A DNA stretch of 52,674 nucleotides from Porphyra umbilicalis (GCA_002049455.2 KV919188.1:1-52674), one strand, 5' to 3'. Positions 20,091-33,486 are shown, numbered from the stretch's first letter. Notes: generated by a model from the sequence alone, not told the origin. Numbers and translations are program-made.

Positions 20091-23000
20091 GGGCGGGAGG
20101 GGCGGGGGGGGGGGGGGTGCACCGCAGGGGGAGGGGGGGGCGTGCCGACGGCGAGTGAGGGGGGGGGGAGGGGGGACAACACCCCCGCTGGTGGCGCGGC
20201 GGCCACGGGACGCGCCCGCGCCGCCGCCGCTGCCGCCGCTGCCGCCGCTGCCGCCGCCGCCGCCGCGTCTGGGTCGGCGGGCGTGGCGCCTGGGGCGGCG
20301 AACGGCAGCGGCGGCGGCCGGGGTGGCGGCAGCCGCTCGTCCCCCCCCCCGCGCCGCCGCACGCGGGTGGGGGCAGCAGCGGCGGCCGCGGCGGGTGGCC
20401 CCCGCACGCGGCCGGCGGGGGCGGCGGCGGGGACGCTGCCCGCGGTGGGGACCGCGCCGCCGCCATGTCCAGGGGCATGGGCAGCGGCGAGGGGGTGGGG
20501 GGCGGGGGGGGGGGGGCGGGGGGGGGGAGGAAGCCCCACGCCCGAGGGCGGGTGACCGCTGCAGGGGGCAACGCGGACGCGGCAAGCCGCGGCCACGGGC
20601 GGGGCGGCGGCGGCGCCGGCCAAGGGAGGCCCGCCGGTGGCCAATGCCGGGCGGGCCACACGGGCGCCGCCCGAGTCGGGGTGGATGCCGACAAGGGCCA
20701 GGCGCGCCGAGCGGGCGCCGCCCCGAGGGCGGGTGGAAGCGACCGGGGCGGCGCGGGCAGGCGGCGGCGGCCACGCGGGCGCGGCGGGGACGGCGCACAA
20801 AGGGCGGCGCCCAGGCGCGCGCGGCGGCGGCCAGTGCCGCCCGTTGCAGTGCCGGTGGTGATGGCCGCGCGCGGGCCGTGGCGGCGACTCCCCGCGGGGG
20901 AGGCGCGCCGACGCGGCGTCGGCGGCGTGGCCGCCGACTTGTAGCCGCCGCAGCTGCGCAGCTGCAAGCGGGGTGCCCCTCCCAAACACCGCGAGCAGCA
21001 GCCACGGCGGCACGGCGGGGGCGCCCCGGGGGCCCCCGCGCCACGCACAACGCGCCCCACGACATGAGCGGGGCGGGCGGACCCCCCATTGGCGGGCGCC
21101 CCGGGCCCGCCTCCCAATGTCGCGAGGCCACCCCAAAACGTGATTGCTGACGGCGGCCGGTCGGCCACGAGGCGGGTGGCGGGCGGCGGCCGTTGCTGGA
21201 TGCGGCGCCGGTCGCGGGCGGGGGGCGGGGGTGGAACCCCCCCCCCGCCGCTGTCAATCGCGGCGGCAACCGCACGCCACGGGCGCCCGCGCCGGGCTCT
21301 CCCCGTTGCCGCCCGCACCGGCGGGGGGACTGTCAGGTGCGTGCCATCCCTGCGGGTGACGGCGGCACCGCCGCCGCCGCGCCCGTCGGCGAGCGCCCGC
21401 CCCACGCGGTGGGGGTTTCCTCTGCGCGCCCCCGCGGGCGCCCGTGTGCCGGCGCGTCGCTTCGCGTCGCGGCACGGCGCGGGGCGGGCGGCCGACCGAC
21501 CGCGTCGGCGGCCCGCCGTCGGACCGGGGACGAGCGACCGCCCCAGACGGCCGGTGCGCCGCCCCGCGTCCCTGCCGGCCACGCGCCGGGGGGGGGGGGC
21601 GTCGGCGCGCCCCCCGCCCCCGCGCGCGCCGCGTCGCGGCGCGCGCCGGCCGACCGCCTCGACGCGCCCGCGCGGTTGCGCGCGCCCCACAGAGCCGCGT
21701 CGGCGGGGGAGGGCGGGGGTGGCACCGGGGGAGGTGCCGCCCCCTCCCACCACCCCCCGCGCCGGCTCCCCCCCGCCCGTCGGTCGCTGCGGCGGCGCCG
21801 GTCGGCGCGCAACGGCGGGCCGCGGCGGCGGGCAGCCCCGCCGTCGCGCGCCGCCGGCCGCGCCGCCGCGCACCGCCACCGCCGCGCGTCGCGCCGCTGC
21901 GTGTGGGCGGCCGCCCCTCTGTCAGCTGCCGCAGCGTCGGCCGCCGCGTCGCTCATCCCCCCCCACGTCCGCCGCCGGCTCCGCGCCGCGCGTCGACGCG
22001 CCCGCCGGTTTGGCGTCGGGCGGCACGCGGGGGGCGGCGTCGGCGGTGGTCCGCTGCCGTGGGGTGGGGGGCCAAGGACGGCGCGGCCGACCCCCCACTG
22101 CCGACGCGGCCGCGCGGCCGCGCCAGACCGTCGGCGGGCACCCCCCCGCCGGCGGCCGTGGAGCGCCTGGCCGACCGCCGCGCCGCGGCGGCAGCCTGGA
22201 CGACCGGCCGCCGCGTTGTGCGGCGCGCCACCGACCGGATGCCTCCTGCTGTTGGCACGGTGGCCGGCGGGCCCCCGCTTGCTGGCGGCGGGCGACGTGG
22301 GCGGGGGTCACCCGAGGCGTGTCGGCCAGCCACACGCGCGCCGCGTCGGTGGCGCGTCGCTAGGTGAGGGACGTCGACGCCCGGACCGGGGGTGGGCTGC
22401 CGCCCCTGTCACGACGGTAGCGCGCTGGCCGCCGTGCCTGGGGTGACCGCATCGGTCGCGGTAGCCACGGCCAAGAGCAACTCGATTAGGGGAAGCGCCG
22501 CGACAGGCGGCGTCTCGTACGCAAGCGCCCCGGCAAGGTTCAAGTCCTGTGCTGGCGCTTTGGAATTGTGCCAGCCCATCTCTCACGCGTCGTCCAGTGT
22601 GCCGTCCGCGTGAGGCCTGGCGCGGCTGCCAACTCTTTGGCGGCGACCACCTCCACTATAAGGGGGGGACGGCGGCGCCTGCCCACGTCTTCTGTCGTCC
22701 TCATCTGTTGGTGTGGCGGTTTCCTGCTGCTGGCGTGTTACCCACGGTCGCCCGGTCCCCCGGCGGTGGTCACAGCGTCTGGCGGCCTGCACGGCCGGCC
22801 GGCCTGTCGGGGGTCTTTCCCGCCCGTCGAGGCGGTAGCCTCGCCTCGAGGCGGTCCCCGCTGCGCACGCGGACGACGCCGCACTCCCGCTGCTCGCACG
22901 GACCCCTGGCGGATGGGCAACAAGATGCGGGCGGCCTCGAAGGCTGCCGCCCGGCCGCGAGCGAGCTGCAGACCAACGCGGTCGCGACCGACCGACGGTG

Positions 23001-23938
23001 GGCGGCTTTGGCCGTTGGTGCCACCCGGTGCCGCTCGTCGGGGTGGCACCGGCGACTGGCTGGCGGCCACCAGGCGGCGGCGCGCAGGCACGCCGTACAG
23101 CCCGCGTGCAAACAGCCGTGGAGGAAAGGTTGGCGCTAGCGCCCTGTCGGCGTGCACGCCAACACAAACAACCCGCACCCCAACCAACCCGCATCAGCGC
23201 GGTGGCCGCCTCGGTCTCGGTCGTGCGCGCCCCACCGGCCACCCAGAGCAAAGGGCGGATCGGCCGCGGATGACGCTCCCTGCCAGTTGAGCCCTGCAGC
23301 CCCACCGAGGCGGTGCCGCGCGCCCCTCTGTCTTGTTCGCTCCCTGCGCCCGTGCGGCCGGCGGCGCTTGGCGCCCGCGCGGCGGCGGCGGCGGTGGTGG
23401 TGGCCACGGCGTGCGCGGCGCTCAGCTGTCTCTGCCGGGACGCTGTGGGCGGCGGCCGCCCCCGACCGCCGCAGCGGTAGAGGCGCCCAACGGGCATGCG
23501 CGCGCGGTCGCTCCCGCGCGGGGGTGGGGGGGCACGTCGCAGGTCGCCCGCCCGCCCGTCTCGGTGCTCCTTGCACGGCAGCGGGTGGCGCCGACAGAGT
23601 GGCCAGCGGCGGAACAGCGTGATGCGACAGCGGGAGTGCCAGCGCCTGGGAGGGGCCCCCGTCTGCCCGCCCTAAACGTTGCGGCGTCACGCCAATGGGG
23701 AAAGGCAACGGTCCACCCGCCACACCAACGGCCGACGCTGTTGTGCGACGGCCAAGAAGACGCAACGTCACGCCCGCGTACCGCGCGTACACTTCCAAAA
23801 AAAAGAAAAAAGGGCAGTGCCGCCGGCCCCGACCGAGCGCACTGCGTAACTAAATTTAGTTGTGCCGCCAGCGCCGGTCTCGACACCAAAAAGTCACGCG
23901 TGCACAACGGCCGACACGCCTGCAGCTGGCGGCGCGAG
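20091..23938. other. Very GC-rich stretch without a recognisable gene
   Basis: Many long frames are open on both strands because stop codons are rare at this composition; none shows a domain I recognise. 20,091-20,466 could encode an N-terminal extension or transit peptide for the SDR (ATG at 20,466, MAAARSPPRAASPPPPPPAA), but only with frame changes. A TATA-like CTATAAGG lies near 22,653. A tRNA-like stretch near 22,492-22,557 was examined and rejected. Long G or C runs occur near 20,105 and 21,591. Confidence 0.35.
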
Positions 23939-25992
23939 TCACCCCCACCACCCCACTCCCCAAAACGCAAGCACTGTGCACGAGCGGGTGTGGCGGCACG
24001 CTACGCTACGCCCCCCCCCCTCCTCCCCCCACCCCGCGCGCCGCCGCAGTTGCCCCCCGTCGGCGGGCGGGGGCCACGGCCACCGGCGGGAGCCGGCGAG
24101 CGCGTCAGCGGCGGCCGACGCGGCCGACGATGCCGCGTCGGCCGGCGCCGGGGACGAGGGCAGCACGCCGACGCCGAGGAGGGGCTCCACCACCGTGGCA
24201 CCGCCGCCGCCGCCGACGCCGCCGCCAGCCGAGGCGGGCGCCGGCGGCGGGGATAGGAGCAGCGCCGCGGCGGCCGCCGTGTCGTCGGCCACCGCGGCCC
24301 CCGCGTCGAGGCGGGCGGCCGCGTCGGCCGTGCCGCGGCGCGCAGACGCGTCGCCGGCCGGCGCGGGCGGGGGCGAGCGCGGCGCCGCTGCAGTGTCGGC
24401 CCTGCCGGTCGGGGGGGCCCCCCACGCGCCGCCGCACCCGCCGCCGAGCAGCGACGCGGCCGCCGCCGCGTCGCCGTCGAGCGGCTCTGTCGTGGCCGCC
24501 ACCGCGGCAGCGGCGCTCGCCGCCGGCGCGGACCCCTCCCCCACGTTTCCCCCGCCCAGCCGAGCAGCGGTGGGAGGCCCGTCGCCGCGCCGTCGCCTCC
24601 CCCCCTCCACCCGACGGGCGGCAACAGGCGCGCAGGCGCTTGTCTCCTTGACGCCCCCCCCCCCCTGCCCCCCGCCCCCCTCGAGCAGCGCGTACAGGCG
24701 GTCGCGCCCCCCCCCCACCCCCCCCCAACCTCCTCACACACCGCGTACAGCGCCGCCCACCGCGCGTAATACGCAACGGCCTTGCGCTTAAACGCGTCGC
24801 TGCGCCACAGCGCCGCCCGCGACGCGGACGCGCCCGCCCCCCGTCGGCGCCTGCCCCGCCGCGGCCGCCGCCGCCGCGGCCGACACCATCGACCGCAACG
24901 CGCCGCCGCCGAGCCCCCCACGGCCGCCACCCCCCGCCAATACCCGGCCACGCGGGCTGCGGCGGCGGCGAGCGCCGCCACCGCCGCCGACACGTCGGCA
25001 ATGGCGGCAACCACCTCTGCGGCGAGCGCCGTCGCCGCCGTTGCGCCCGCCAGCGCCGCCCCCGCGCCCGCCTCGGTCACGGCCGCGGCGGCGCCGTCGG
25101 CGGCGGCCGCCGCCGCCCGCGCCGCGTGCACCGCCCGCTCCTCCCGCGCGCGGAGGGCCTCCCCCTCCACCGCCGACGCGAGGACGGTGACGGGCCCGAG
25201 GCCGAGCAGGTGCACCTTGGAGACGGCAAACGCGGCCACGACGGCGCCCGCTTGGGCGGCTTGGAGGGTGTGCGACTTGGCGGCCGCCCACCACTCCTTG
25301 TGCGCCGCTTCCGCCGCAAGGGCGGTCGCCTCGTCGCCGGCAGCCGCGGCGGCGGTCCGCGCCACCCCCGCCGCGGCGAGGGAGACGCGGAGCTCGTCGG
25401 CGGCCGCGCATGCGGCCACCGCCGCCGCCTCTGTGGCCGTGCGTTTGGCGGCGGCGGCGGTGAGGAGGGCGGCCGCCGCCGCCGCCGCCGCCTCGTACTG
25501 GGCAGCAACGGCGGCCGCGGCGGGGCCGAGGCCGTCGAGGCCCGCGTCGGCCTCGCCGAGGAGCGCCGCCGCCACGGCGGGCGCGTCGGCGCCCGCCCCC
25601 CCCGCGCCGCCCAACAGCCCGTGCACGGTCGCCACGTCGGCGAGGCCCCGCGCCGCCGCCGCGCGCGTCGACGCGACGAGCGCCGCCGATGCGGCGGCGG
25701 CGGCGCCGAGGTCGAGCGTCAACGCCGCGAGGCCGGCGGCCACGTCGGCAAACGGGCCCGCGCCGTCCGTGGCGGCGCCGAGCGCGGCCGTGAGCGCGTC
25801 GAGGTGGGGGGGGAGGGCGGGCAGCGCGAGGCCCGACGCGGTCAGCGCGGCGACCGCCGAGCGGACGAGGCGGGAGGTCGGGGGGGGGGGAGCGACACGT
25901 CGTGGACCTCCCCGTCAATGACCACAAGGTGCGCCGCCGGGGGGGGGGGGGGGGGGTCGGACACCGCCCGGCGCGGCGGTGACCCCGTCCAT
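23939..25992 (-). CDS. Ala-rich helical protein of unknown function, frame-broken at homopolymers
   Basis: An ATG at 25,992 in a strong context (GCCGCCATGGAC) starts MDGVTAAPGGV, then hits an 18-base C run. The adjacent frame continues AAHLVVIDGEVHDVSLPPP to a second C run near 25,886, after which a long frame gives SRLVRSAVAALTASGLALPA and about 350 further residues. These are strongly Ala-rich and helical, with internal landmarks AQYEAAAAAA, AAHKEWWAAAKSHTLQAAQA and VSKVHLLGLGPVTVLASAVE. It then reads DAFKRKAVAYYARWAALYAV and CEEVGGG, meets G/C runs near 24,657-24,725, and resumes DRLYALLEGGGGQ plus a Pro/Ala-rich tail ending at 23,939. The consistent pattern of breaks only in mononucleotide runs argues for one real gene with length errors. 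No family is recognised; coiled-coil or membrane-associated scaffolds are possible. Confidence 0.5.
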
Positions 25993-28655
25993 GGCGGCGG
26001 CGGGCTACCGCCACCGCCACCGCCGGCGGCGCTGGCGAGGCACGGGTAAAAAAAGACCGGGGCGGGAGGGACGAGGCGGCAATGGGCGGCAGCGAGGACG
26101 AGCACGACGTGCACACCGACGCGGGGCGGCAGGGGGCGTGAGCGCGCGCGCGGGGGATGGGGCGCCCGTCGGGTGCCGCAACGGGGCAGCGTGGAGCGGG
26201 CGCTGCAGCGGGACGGTCCATCTTGGCGGGCGGCGGAGCCCCGTGACGACGCCTGGGCGAGGTGCGACACTGGAAGGGGGTGCCCTGTCGGGCCCCCCAG
26301 ACGGTCGTCTCTTCGCCAGACGGTTGACCCGGCCACGCGCCGCGCGGCTTGCAGCTGCAAGTGACGAGGCTCGAGACCAGACGAGGCGGCCACTCAGCCG
26401 GTGCAGCTGGGTTTGATTGGCGCGACGGAGATTTCCGGCGCGATGCCCATGAAGGAAGCGAATCGACGAAGCCTGTCGGATACACAGAATACAGTCCCAG
26501 TGAACCGCATCAATACAGCATGACAAAGCAAAAATAACTGTGTATGAGTAATTATTTACTTGAAAAAAGGTGTCTGCCTGCCTCCACCGATGCACAGCTG
26601 CGCCGCCGGCCAAAAACCGTCGTCAAAAGCACGTCTGCTTTTGCGTGTTTTGGGGCGAACAGAAAACTTGCAAAGGCCATCGACGCGCGCGGCGCTGCCG
26701 CCGCAAAATACATGGCGGTGGGGTGCGGCGCGGGGGCGCCCCTGCCCCGCGCCAAGGGTGGCGGGCAGCACAAGGGCGCGGCCGCCCGCCGCCCATCCGT
26801 GTGCGTCCACCGGCTGGCGTGGGTGGGACGCTGCGCCGGCGGGCACGACACACGATCATGAGATACGGGTCTCCCCCCCTACGCCGTGCTCCCTGCGGCA
26901 ACATATGTGGCCGAGTTGCCAACACTCCTGCCGTCCCCCCCCCCCCCCCCCACAGTGCCCAACACGCTGGAGCGGAGCGACCCCACCATCGACCTCCCAA
27001 TGCCGCTCCCATTCCTGACGGGGCGCGGTGGGGTGCGCCCCAGTCCGCAGCCACGGACGCGCGCTGGCCAGCGGCCGCCACGGAGGTCATCTCGGCCGTA
27101 CCCGCAGATGGAGGAAACCAAGCGGGTGGAGCGAGCGTGGGGGCAGGTGCGCCACCCGCGGGGGGGCACGCCCAACCGCGACACGTCCGGCCGCCGCCAA
27201 CCGCCGAGATCAAACGGCATGCATGACAGCCGTGCGGCGACGGCAGCTGTGGAAGGCATGGCGGTGGGGCCAACGGGGAAACAGCTAGCGGCGGCTGCGG
27301 TGGCGCCAAGGTCGCCGACCGACGCCCGTGGGGGCAGCTCGGCCGACCAGCCACTCGGCGGTCAGCAGCCCCAGCCCTGGCAGGGGAGGGGGGGGGTTTC
27401 CATCCGCTACTGCAGCCGCCGGCGCGCCTCGTGTGGAGAAAATGTGCCGCCTGTGCCCCACCGACGGCCACGACTCTACAGCGAGCACCGGGCGTCGACA
27501 GTCGCGACGGGCGCACCGAGGTGCAGTCATTATTCGGTTATTACAGAGGGCGCAAGCGCAGCGAACAGCCTCGGCGCGTGCCACCCCAGAAAGACTGTCC
27601 GAAGGAATGTAAAAAAAAAGCATATCATACAGAAGCAACGATGCAAACGATCCTCTCCAGGAGCGCCACTTTGCCTGACAAACACAGCACATCCCGGCCC
27701 TGTTGGCTCGCCGCAAATCCCACTCTTTTCGCTCTGCCGCAGTCGTCGGCTGCGGCCGCGCCGCCAGCCACGCCGGGTGGCGGCGTCGCCACCCGCCCAT
27801 CGCCTGGGGCCTTCCTCCCCCCCCGCGACACCCCCCCCTTCCCTCGACGCAGAGGCCGCGCGGATGGCAACATGAAATACGGCGGGTGGCGAGAAAGGCG
27901 ACGCGGGGGCTCCCCACTGCCCGCCGCTTGCTCGTCAGCGACAGTACATGGCACAGCGGCTCGCTCACCCGCCTGCGCGCCCGTGAGGGGGGCACGGCCA
28001 ACCCGACCATTGGTCCCCAACGTGCTACATGCGCTGATGACAACCGCCGCGCGCGGGAACCCCCCCCCCCCCCCCCTTCTCAAGTCTCCCTACCCCGCAC
28101 CCCGCCACGCCACGCTTGCCCCCCGCCGCCGCTCTCCCCCCCCCCACCGCCGGTGGTGCGCCGCCTCCCGGCCGCGCCTCGACAGCACTGCGCGGGCGCC
28201 GCCCGCTCTGGTTGCTTGCTGCGGCCGCACCCGCGCCAGCGGTGGCCGCCGCGCCCGTCCCAGCGCCGACTGCAGCAAGCTTCCCGCCCGTGTCCGCACC
28301 GCCGCTGTCGCGGCCGCCGCACGTGGCGCCCCGCAGCGTGGCGCCAGTCGACGACGCTGCGTCGGCGGCGGCGGCGCCGCCAGCACTGTGCGTCGCCCGC
28401 CTCCACGCAGTGGCCGTCCGTCGGCCGCCTCGCAGCGGGGGGGGCACCCGCGCGGCGGCTGCATCGGCAGGAGGCGTCGTCAGGACACGCCTGGCAAGTG
28501 CAGCGGCGGCGGGGGCGGCGAGTGGCTTGCCATCCATGGCAGCATGATGCTGCACTCCTCTGCGCACGCGAACAGCACTTTCATAAACCATCATCACATA
28601 CTGGGAAATACAACGAAAAGCAAAACGAACTTATCACAGACTTGTAGCAGAGTTG
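25993..28655. other. Spacer with GC-rich and AT-richer patches, no recognisable gene
   Basis: AT-richer strips at 26,450-26,580, 27,520-27,660 and 28,560-28,660 separate GC-rich segments. The strips look like UTR or promoter material, and the segments carry only overlapping unassignable frames. A minus-strand 190-residue Ala/Gly-rich frame (28,597-28,025) is open but has no domain. Long C runs lie near 26,937 and 28,060. Confidence 0.35.
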
Positions 28656-28668
28656 CCAGTGACACCAC

Positions 28669-28936
28669 GGGTAACACCCCGATAAGCACCCCCAGTAACA
28701 CTCCGGTAACACCCCGGTAACACCCCCGTAACACCCCAGGTAACACCCCGGTAACACCCCGGTAACACCTCGAGTAACACCCCGGTAACACCCCGGTAAC
28801 ACCCTGAGTACCACCCCGGTAACACCTCTGTAGCACCCCGGTAACACCCCAGCAACACCCCGGTAACACCCCGGTAACACCCCGGTAACACCTCAAGTAA
28901 CACCCCGGTAACACCCCGGTAACACCCCAAGTACCC
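28669..28936. repeat. Minisatellite of 11-bp units (GTAACACCCCG)
   Basis: About 24 units of GTAACACCCCG and close variants (CCTCGA, CCTGAGTACC, CCCCAGCA) are arranged head to tail. The unit is 11 bp, so both strands are open over the array (the minus strand reads as GVTGVLPGCYR repeats, 33 bp per 11 residues), but this is not a gene. Two slightly different half-arrays repeat each other's variant order, suggesting a larger duplication. Confidence 0.92.
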
Positions 28937-28939
28937 CGA

Positions 28940-31900
28940 GTAAAATCATCCAAAGAAGCGCTCAATCTTTGAAAGTCATCCTACAGGTGAGGGCGCGCAC
29001 AGGCTTTTTTTGCCATTGTGACCAGTACAGCCCATGACTCGACTGAATATCCATCGCCATTTGTTTACGGTTGCTGACAGTACTCAGGTTCCTTTGGCTC
29101 GACTTGCGATCGGCTGCCGTGAGGTGATTTCAATACTACTGGGAAGAAAGAGAAGTACGAAAGACAGCGTTTACGGGGAACTCGGACGAGATGAAATCCA
29201 ATTTTACTTGCCTTCGCAGAACCTGATCACGCAAGAGTGTGCCTCGTACCAGCCCACCATGCCCCATCACTCTTCATAGTCCGCCCCAGCCAAAACCACG
29301 TCACCTGTCACATCAACGGCCTCAACATCGGTCTCAGCCACCACCCAGCGACGCATCACCTGCGCATGCTCTTGACCGCTTACGCTCTCGAACTCGCGCT
29401 GCAGCGTCGTGTTGGCCATCATGGCTACTAGGATAGAGAAGACACGTCCAACTTTTCGTTGTCAGCAGCAGGCTGAACGTCATCAGGCTGGCGTCTGAGC
29501 TCAGTGTTGGCCCGGTTGGGCAGGCAGTCCGCCCTCAGGCAGACCGGCGGGCAATTTGCGCGGGCAACATTGCGTTCCATTCCTCCAGGATGAGCTCAGA
29601 TTTGTGTAAGTTGATCCTGCCTGAGAATATGTTCAACAGGTCGACTATAGATGTGTGTGCAGTCCACATTCCCCGTTCTCTCGGCGCCTGTGGTGCGTTC
29701 TTCGGCCCGGTTAGATCCACTGTGGATATAACGGGGCCGGATTTAACCGTGTAATGACTGTAGGACCGACGGCCCTCCGTCCCCCTCGATAGCGGGAGAG
29801 CGGGTTTGCGGGAGGGAATGAGAGACGCCTACGAACTGCCACAAAATCGCCGCCACGACTCAACGATTGAATGGCGGCTGCGGGCTATATGCGCTAATCC
29901 CGCTGCCTTGGAGGGGGATGGCGGTGCAGACGGCGGCCGTTGGCCACCCCCCCTCCCCAGTCCACCCATGGCACGGTAGCACAGGTTGATAGATGTGCCG
30001 GCGCGGTGATGGATACGCACGCGGAGGCGCGTTCCCTTGGCAGCAACGGCAACCAGAATGGCAGGCGGTCGGTCAACGCGCCGCGTGATCAACATACCGC
30101 AGGTGGCAGCGATGATGGGAGGGGGAGGAGGGAGGGGGGGGAAGTCGACGGGAATAGCCCAGACGGCATAACCATCGGCGCTATCCGGGAATGCTGCCGC
30201 CTCGGTTGCCGCTCCCCTCGCCACCGCCGACACGCGGCCACCGCCAGACGCCCGCCACGGCGCCCACGGCGGCCGCAGCGGCAACGGGCGGTGTCATCGC
30301 GCGTCCGTGGCCGCCCCGTCAACGGGCTCCAAAGCGTGGGGAGAATCTCCCCGCCGTCATCCAAGCACTCCCTCAGCTGCCTCTCCCTGCGCCGACCGCC
30401 GCGCCGCAAGCGCAACTGGCCGCCGCGCCCCGGGCGGGGAGTGTCGGCGGCAGCACGCCGACCCGAGGGGCGGGGAACCAGTGCCGCGCCGACAATGACA
30501 CCAGCGACACCACCACCCGCTCGTGGAGCGACGGGAAGCGCTTGTCGACCACGTGCCGCACGGGGGGCGGGCTGGACCCGTCCCTCGTGCGGGCGCACGA
30601 TCGTCGCCGCGCAGTGTCACTCGCGGAGAGGGTGGACGCGCGGGCAGTGGGCGCAGTGGGGCGCCCCGCACCGCTAGCGACGGCAGCTGCCGTCGTTGAT
30701 TCTCATCGCGAGGCCGTCGCAGATGCAAGGCTACTTTGACTGGTCCAGCGCGCCACGACTCGTGTCCACCTGGCAATGAAAGCCGCGCTGCCGTCCACCG
30801 CGCCGCCGCCGCGGGCGTCGTGCGTCCGTCCCGACCCGACACCTGTGGCTGCCGCACGTGTCCCTCAACCCCCCCGTCCCCCCGCCCTCTGTGAACCTAC
30901 GCCCCACCCACGCCACCGCCCTTGCAGCGTGCGCCGGTCGACGGTTGCGTGGATACGATACGCGGCGGCAATTGGACGCCGACGCCCCCCCGCCGTGGCG
31001 CGGCGGCCATTGGCGCTGGTGGCGCGGGCGGCGGGCACGAGGCGTGGCAGGCATGGGGCGGCTCGGATGACCACGGGCCGACGTTGCCCCGGCCTCGGCG
31101 GCCGACGGACGGAGCGGCCACGGACACGCGGTGGCGTCGGCCACAGGGGGCCGTCGCCGTCCTGCCCCCGGCCGCATCGGCCGCCGCGCGTCGGCGGGCG
31201 CGTCGACGACCACGGGCATGCCCGCGGCGGCCCCGCTGCGCCGCCGTGTCCCCCCTGCCGCGGGGCGCGTCGGGCCACCCCGCACGCCCGACGGTCGACC
31301 GCTCCCGCCGTTGCGTCGGCGGCGGCAGTGGCGCGCCGCACCCGCCGCCGGTCGACGGGCACGACGCCGGTCCGCCGCCGCGACGGGCTGGCGCGCCGCC
31401 CACGCCGCGGGCGGCCGCGCCGTCGTGGCACCGCGACTGCCGGGCGGTGACGCGCGGGGACAGCGTCGTGGGAGCCGCCTTACCCAACCCCCCCGCCACC
31501 CCTTGCCCTGACGCCCCCCCCTCGACCGCCGCGGCGGCGGATGTCGGCGGTGGACGCACCCACACGCCGCCACTCTGTGACGACGCGCGGCGGCGACGGC
31601 GGCGGCGGCGGCGCGCGCTACGGCGGCGGCCGCCGCGCGGCCCGTGACGCGGCCGTGTCACTCCGCCGCGGCGGGGGGGGGGCGGAGGGGCACCCCGCAG
31701 GGCGCCCACGGATGGTGCTGGCGGCGGCGGCCGCCGCAGTGTCGCGGTCTCCGGCAGGGGGGCCCCGAGCCGCGCCGCCAGTCGAGGCGCGGTGACGGTA
31801 CCAACGGGGCGAAGGGAGCCGTCCTGTCCCGTGACCCCGGTGGCAATGTTGCCTTGTGTTTGCTTTGGGGGGGGGGGGGGGGGCGCATGCTGTTGGCGCG

Positions 31901-33486
31901 GCCGCCATAGATCCAGGTGGTAGGTCGGCGCGGGGGAGCCGCCTCGGCTACGCTGTTGACGCGGCGCTGGGGCGGCAACGTCCACCTGTGCGGCCGAGCG
32001 CCGTCCCCGTCGCCGTCGCCGTCCTGCTGTAGCTGCCGACTCAGCTGAGTCGACGGCCGCCGGTTGGTTGACTCTTGGTGGTTCGGGTGACGGTCTGGAT
32101 GGTCCTGCCGAGGTGCAACCCCCGTCGGCGGGTGCGCAGGAACAAGCGTCGGCCATCCGCTGGGCGGTCGAGGCACACACCGCTGCTCGGCGGGCTGCGG
32201 TGACCGTGACCGTAGCTGGCCACCGGCTCGTGCCGACGGTCCGCCGGCGTATATGTAGCGTGGGAGGTACCCGCAGCGTCGTCGACACGGTCGTGCCGAC
32301 GCCCACCCGTCTCTGCCGCCGCCGTTGCTGTCGTAGTTGCCGTCGCCCCCGCTTCGCAGCGACGGATCGTATGTTGCCGGTCACACTTGGCCATGACCAG
32401 TGTCGTCGCTGCTCGTTGCGAGCTTCGCGTCGGCTGTGTTGGGGGGGGGGGGGAGTGGCAGCCAGGATGGCGCGGCTGCCGACTAGATTTCGTCATCAGC
32501 CGTGATGGGCAGCTGTTTGGGAGGTTTCCGCGCCAGGCGAGGCCGCGACGCTCCCCGCTCTCGACGACCACCACGTCCGTGTCGGTCGGTTCGCCGCCAC
32601 CTGCCGCTGGCGTGGACCGGCAGCTGTTGAACCGCCACGGACGCTGCCGACGCTGGGGTGGTCGCCTGCCCCGCTGCAACCCCGTCGGTCCCATCACGCC
32701 TCTGCCGGTGTGTTTTCGGACGGCCGGTGGTCGCTCTGTCTGCGTGTCGGCGGCGGCCATCTACCACGTTACGACGGCTCCCGCGTGTGGTGCCCCATCA
32801 TCGACGTCCGCCTCTTCCAGTTTGCCGTGCCCGCATTGGGGGGTCGTGCCCGAGCAGACGTTCCGGTTGTCGACCACGTCCCAGCCGCAGTCCACGCGGC
32901 GTGCAAGTCGTCGGGCGGGATGTATTCGGCCGTGCTCTGACGAGGGAGGGCGGCGGCGCTGGTTGGCCCGGTCCTGGCTGACGGGTTATGAGGTAGCTGG
33001 GGGGCGGGGAACAAATCACGTCGGCGCCAGCGTCGTCGCGACGGACGCAGATGAAAGGGGCTGAAGGGTGGGGCCACTATGGATTGGTCATCACCGCCGT
33101 TGGCGTCGCGGCCTCTTCAAGCGGCGCGCGTGGTGGTCGGCGGCGCGGAGGCTGAGATGACGGTCCCTCAGGAGTGAACAAGCCAGCCCCTGCCTGAGCC
33201 CGCCGCTCAACTCTCGCTTTGGCAGAGTTGGCAGTGCCTTGTGACGACTGTGAATGCTCGCTACCATTCCATGCTTACATGTTCTTTGTGTTGCCCTACA
33301 ATGTACAATACAGCGTAGTACATCCCCCCTGGCCCCCATTTCGCCCACTGCATCAACCTGACACTCTATGAGCTTGGCTGGCCGCAGTCGAGTGGTTACC
33401 AATGTCAATCCGTCGCCCCTCTCGGCATCAGGTCCATCCCCTCACATCCGTCGTTCCGGCATACCACCCGCCTAGCGGAAAAGCGT
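28940..33486. other. No assignable gene; mixed AT-rich and GC-rich DNA
   Basis: 28,940-29,850 is moderate GC with only short frames. 29,850-33,060 is GC-rich, with many short overlapping frames on both strands and no recognisable domain. The minus frame 30,284-29,829 (containing IIAATCGMLITRRVDRPPAI) looks protein-like but is isolated. A G run of about 18 or more lies near 31,866 and another near 32,439. 33,060-33,400 is again AT-richer. Decayed mobile elements are possible but unproven. Confidence 0.35.

Noticed and set aside
22492..22557. tRNA-like stretch with GGTTCAAGTCC and a 7-bp closing stem (AGCGCCG / TGGCGCT)
   Set aside because: The T-stem does not pair properly without a bulge, no D-arm or anticodon arm of normal size fits, and the length (66) is too short.
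28669..28936. Telomeric array
   Set aside because: The 11-bp unit does not resemble known telomere repeats and the array is internal and degenerate.
28581..28965. GVTGVLPGCY repeat peptides on the minus strand
   Set aside because: All three frames read the same 11-bp minisatellite; no coding evidence.
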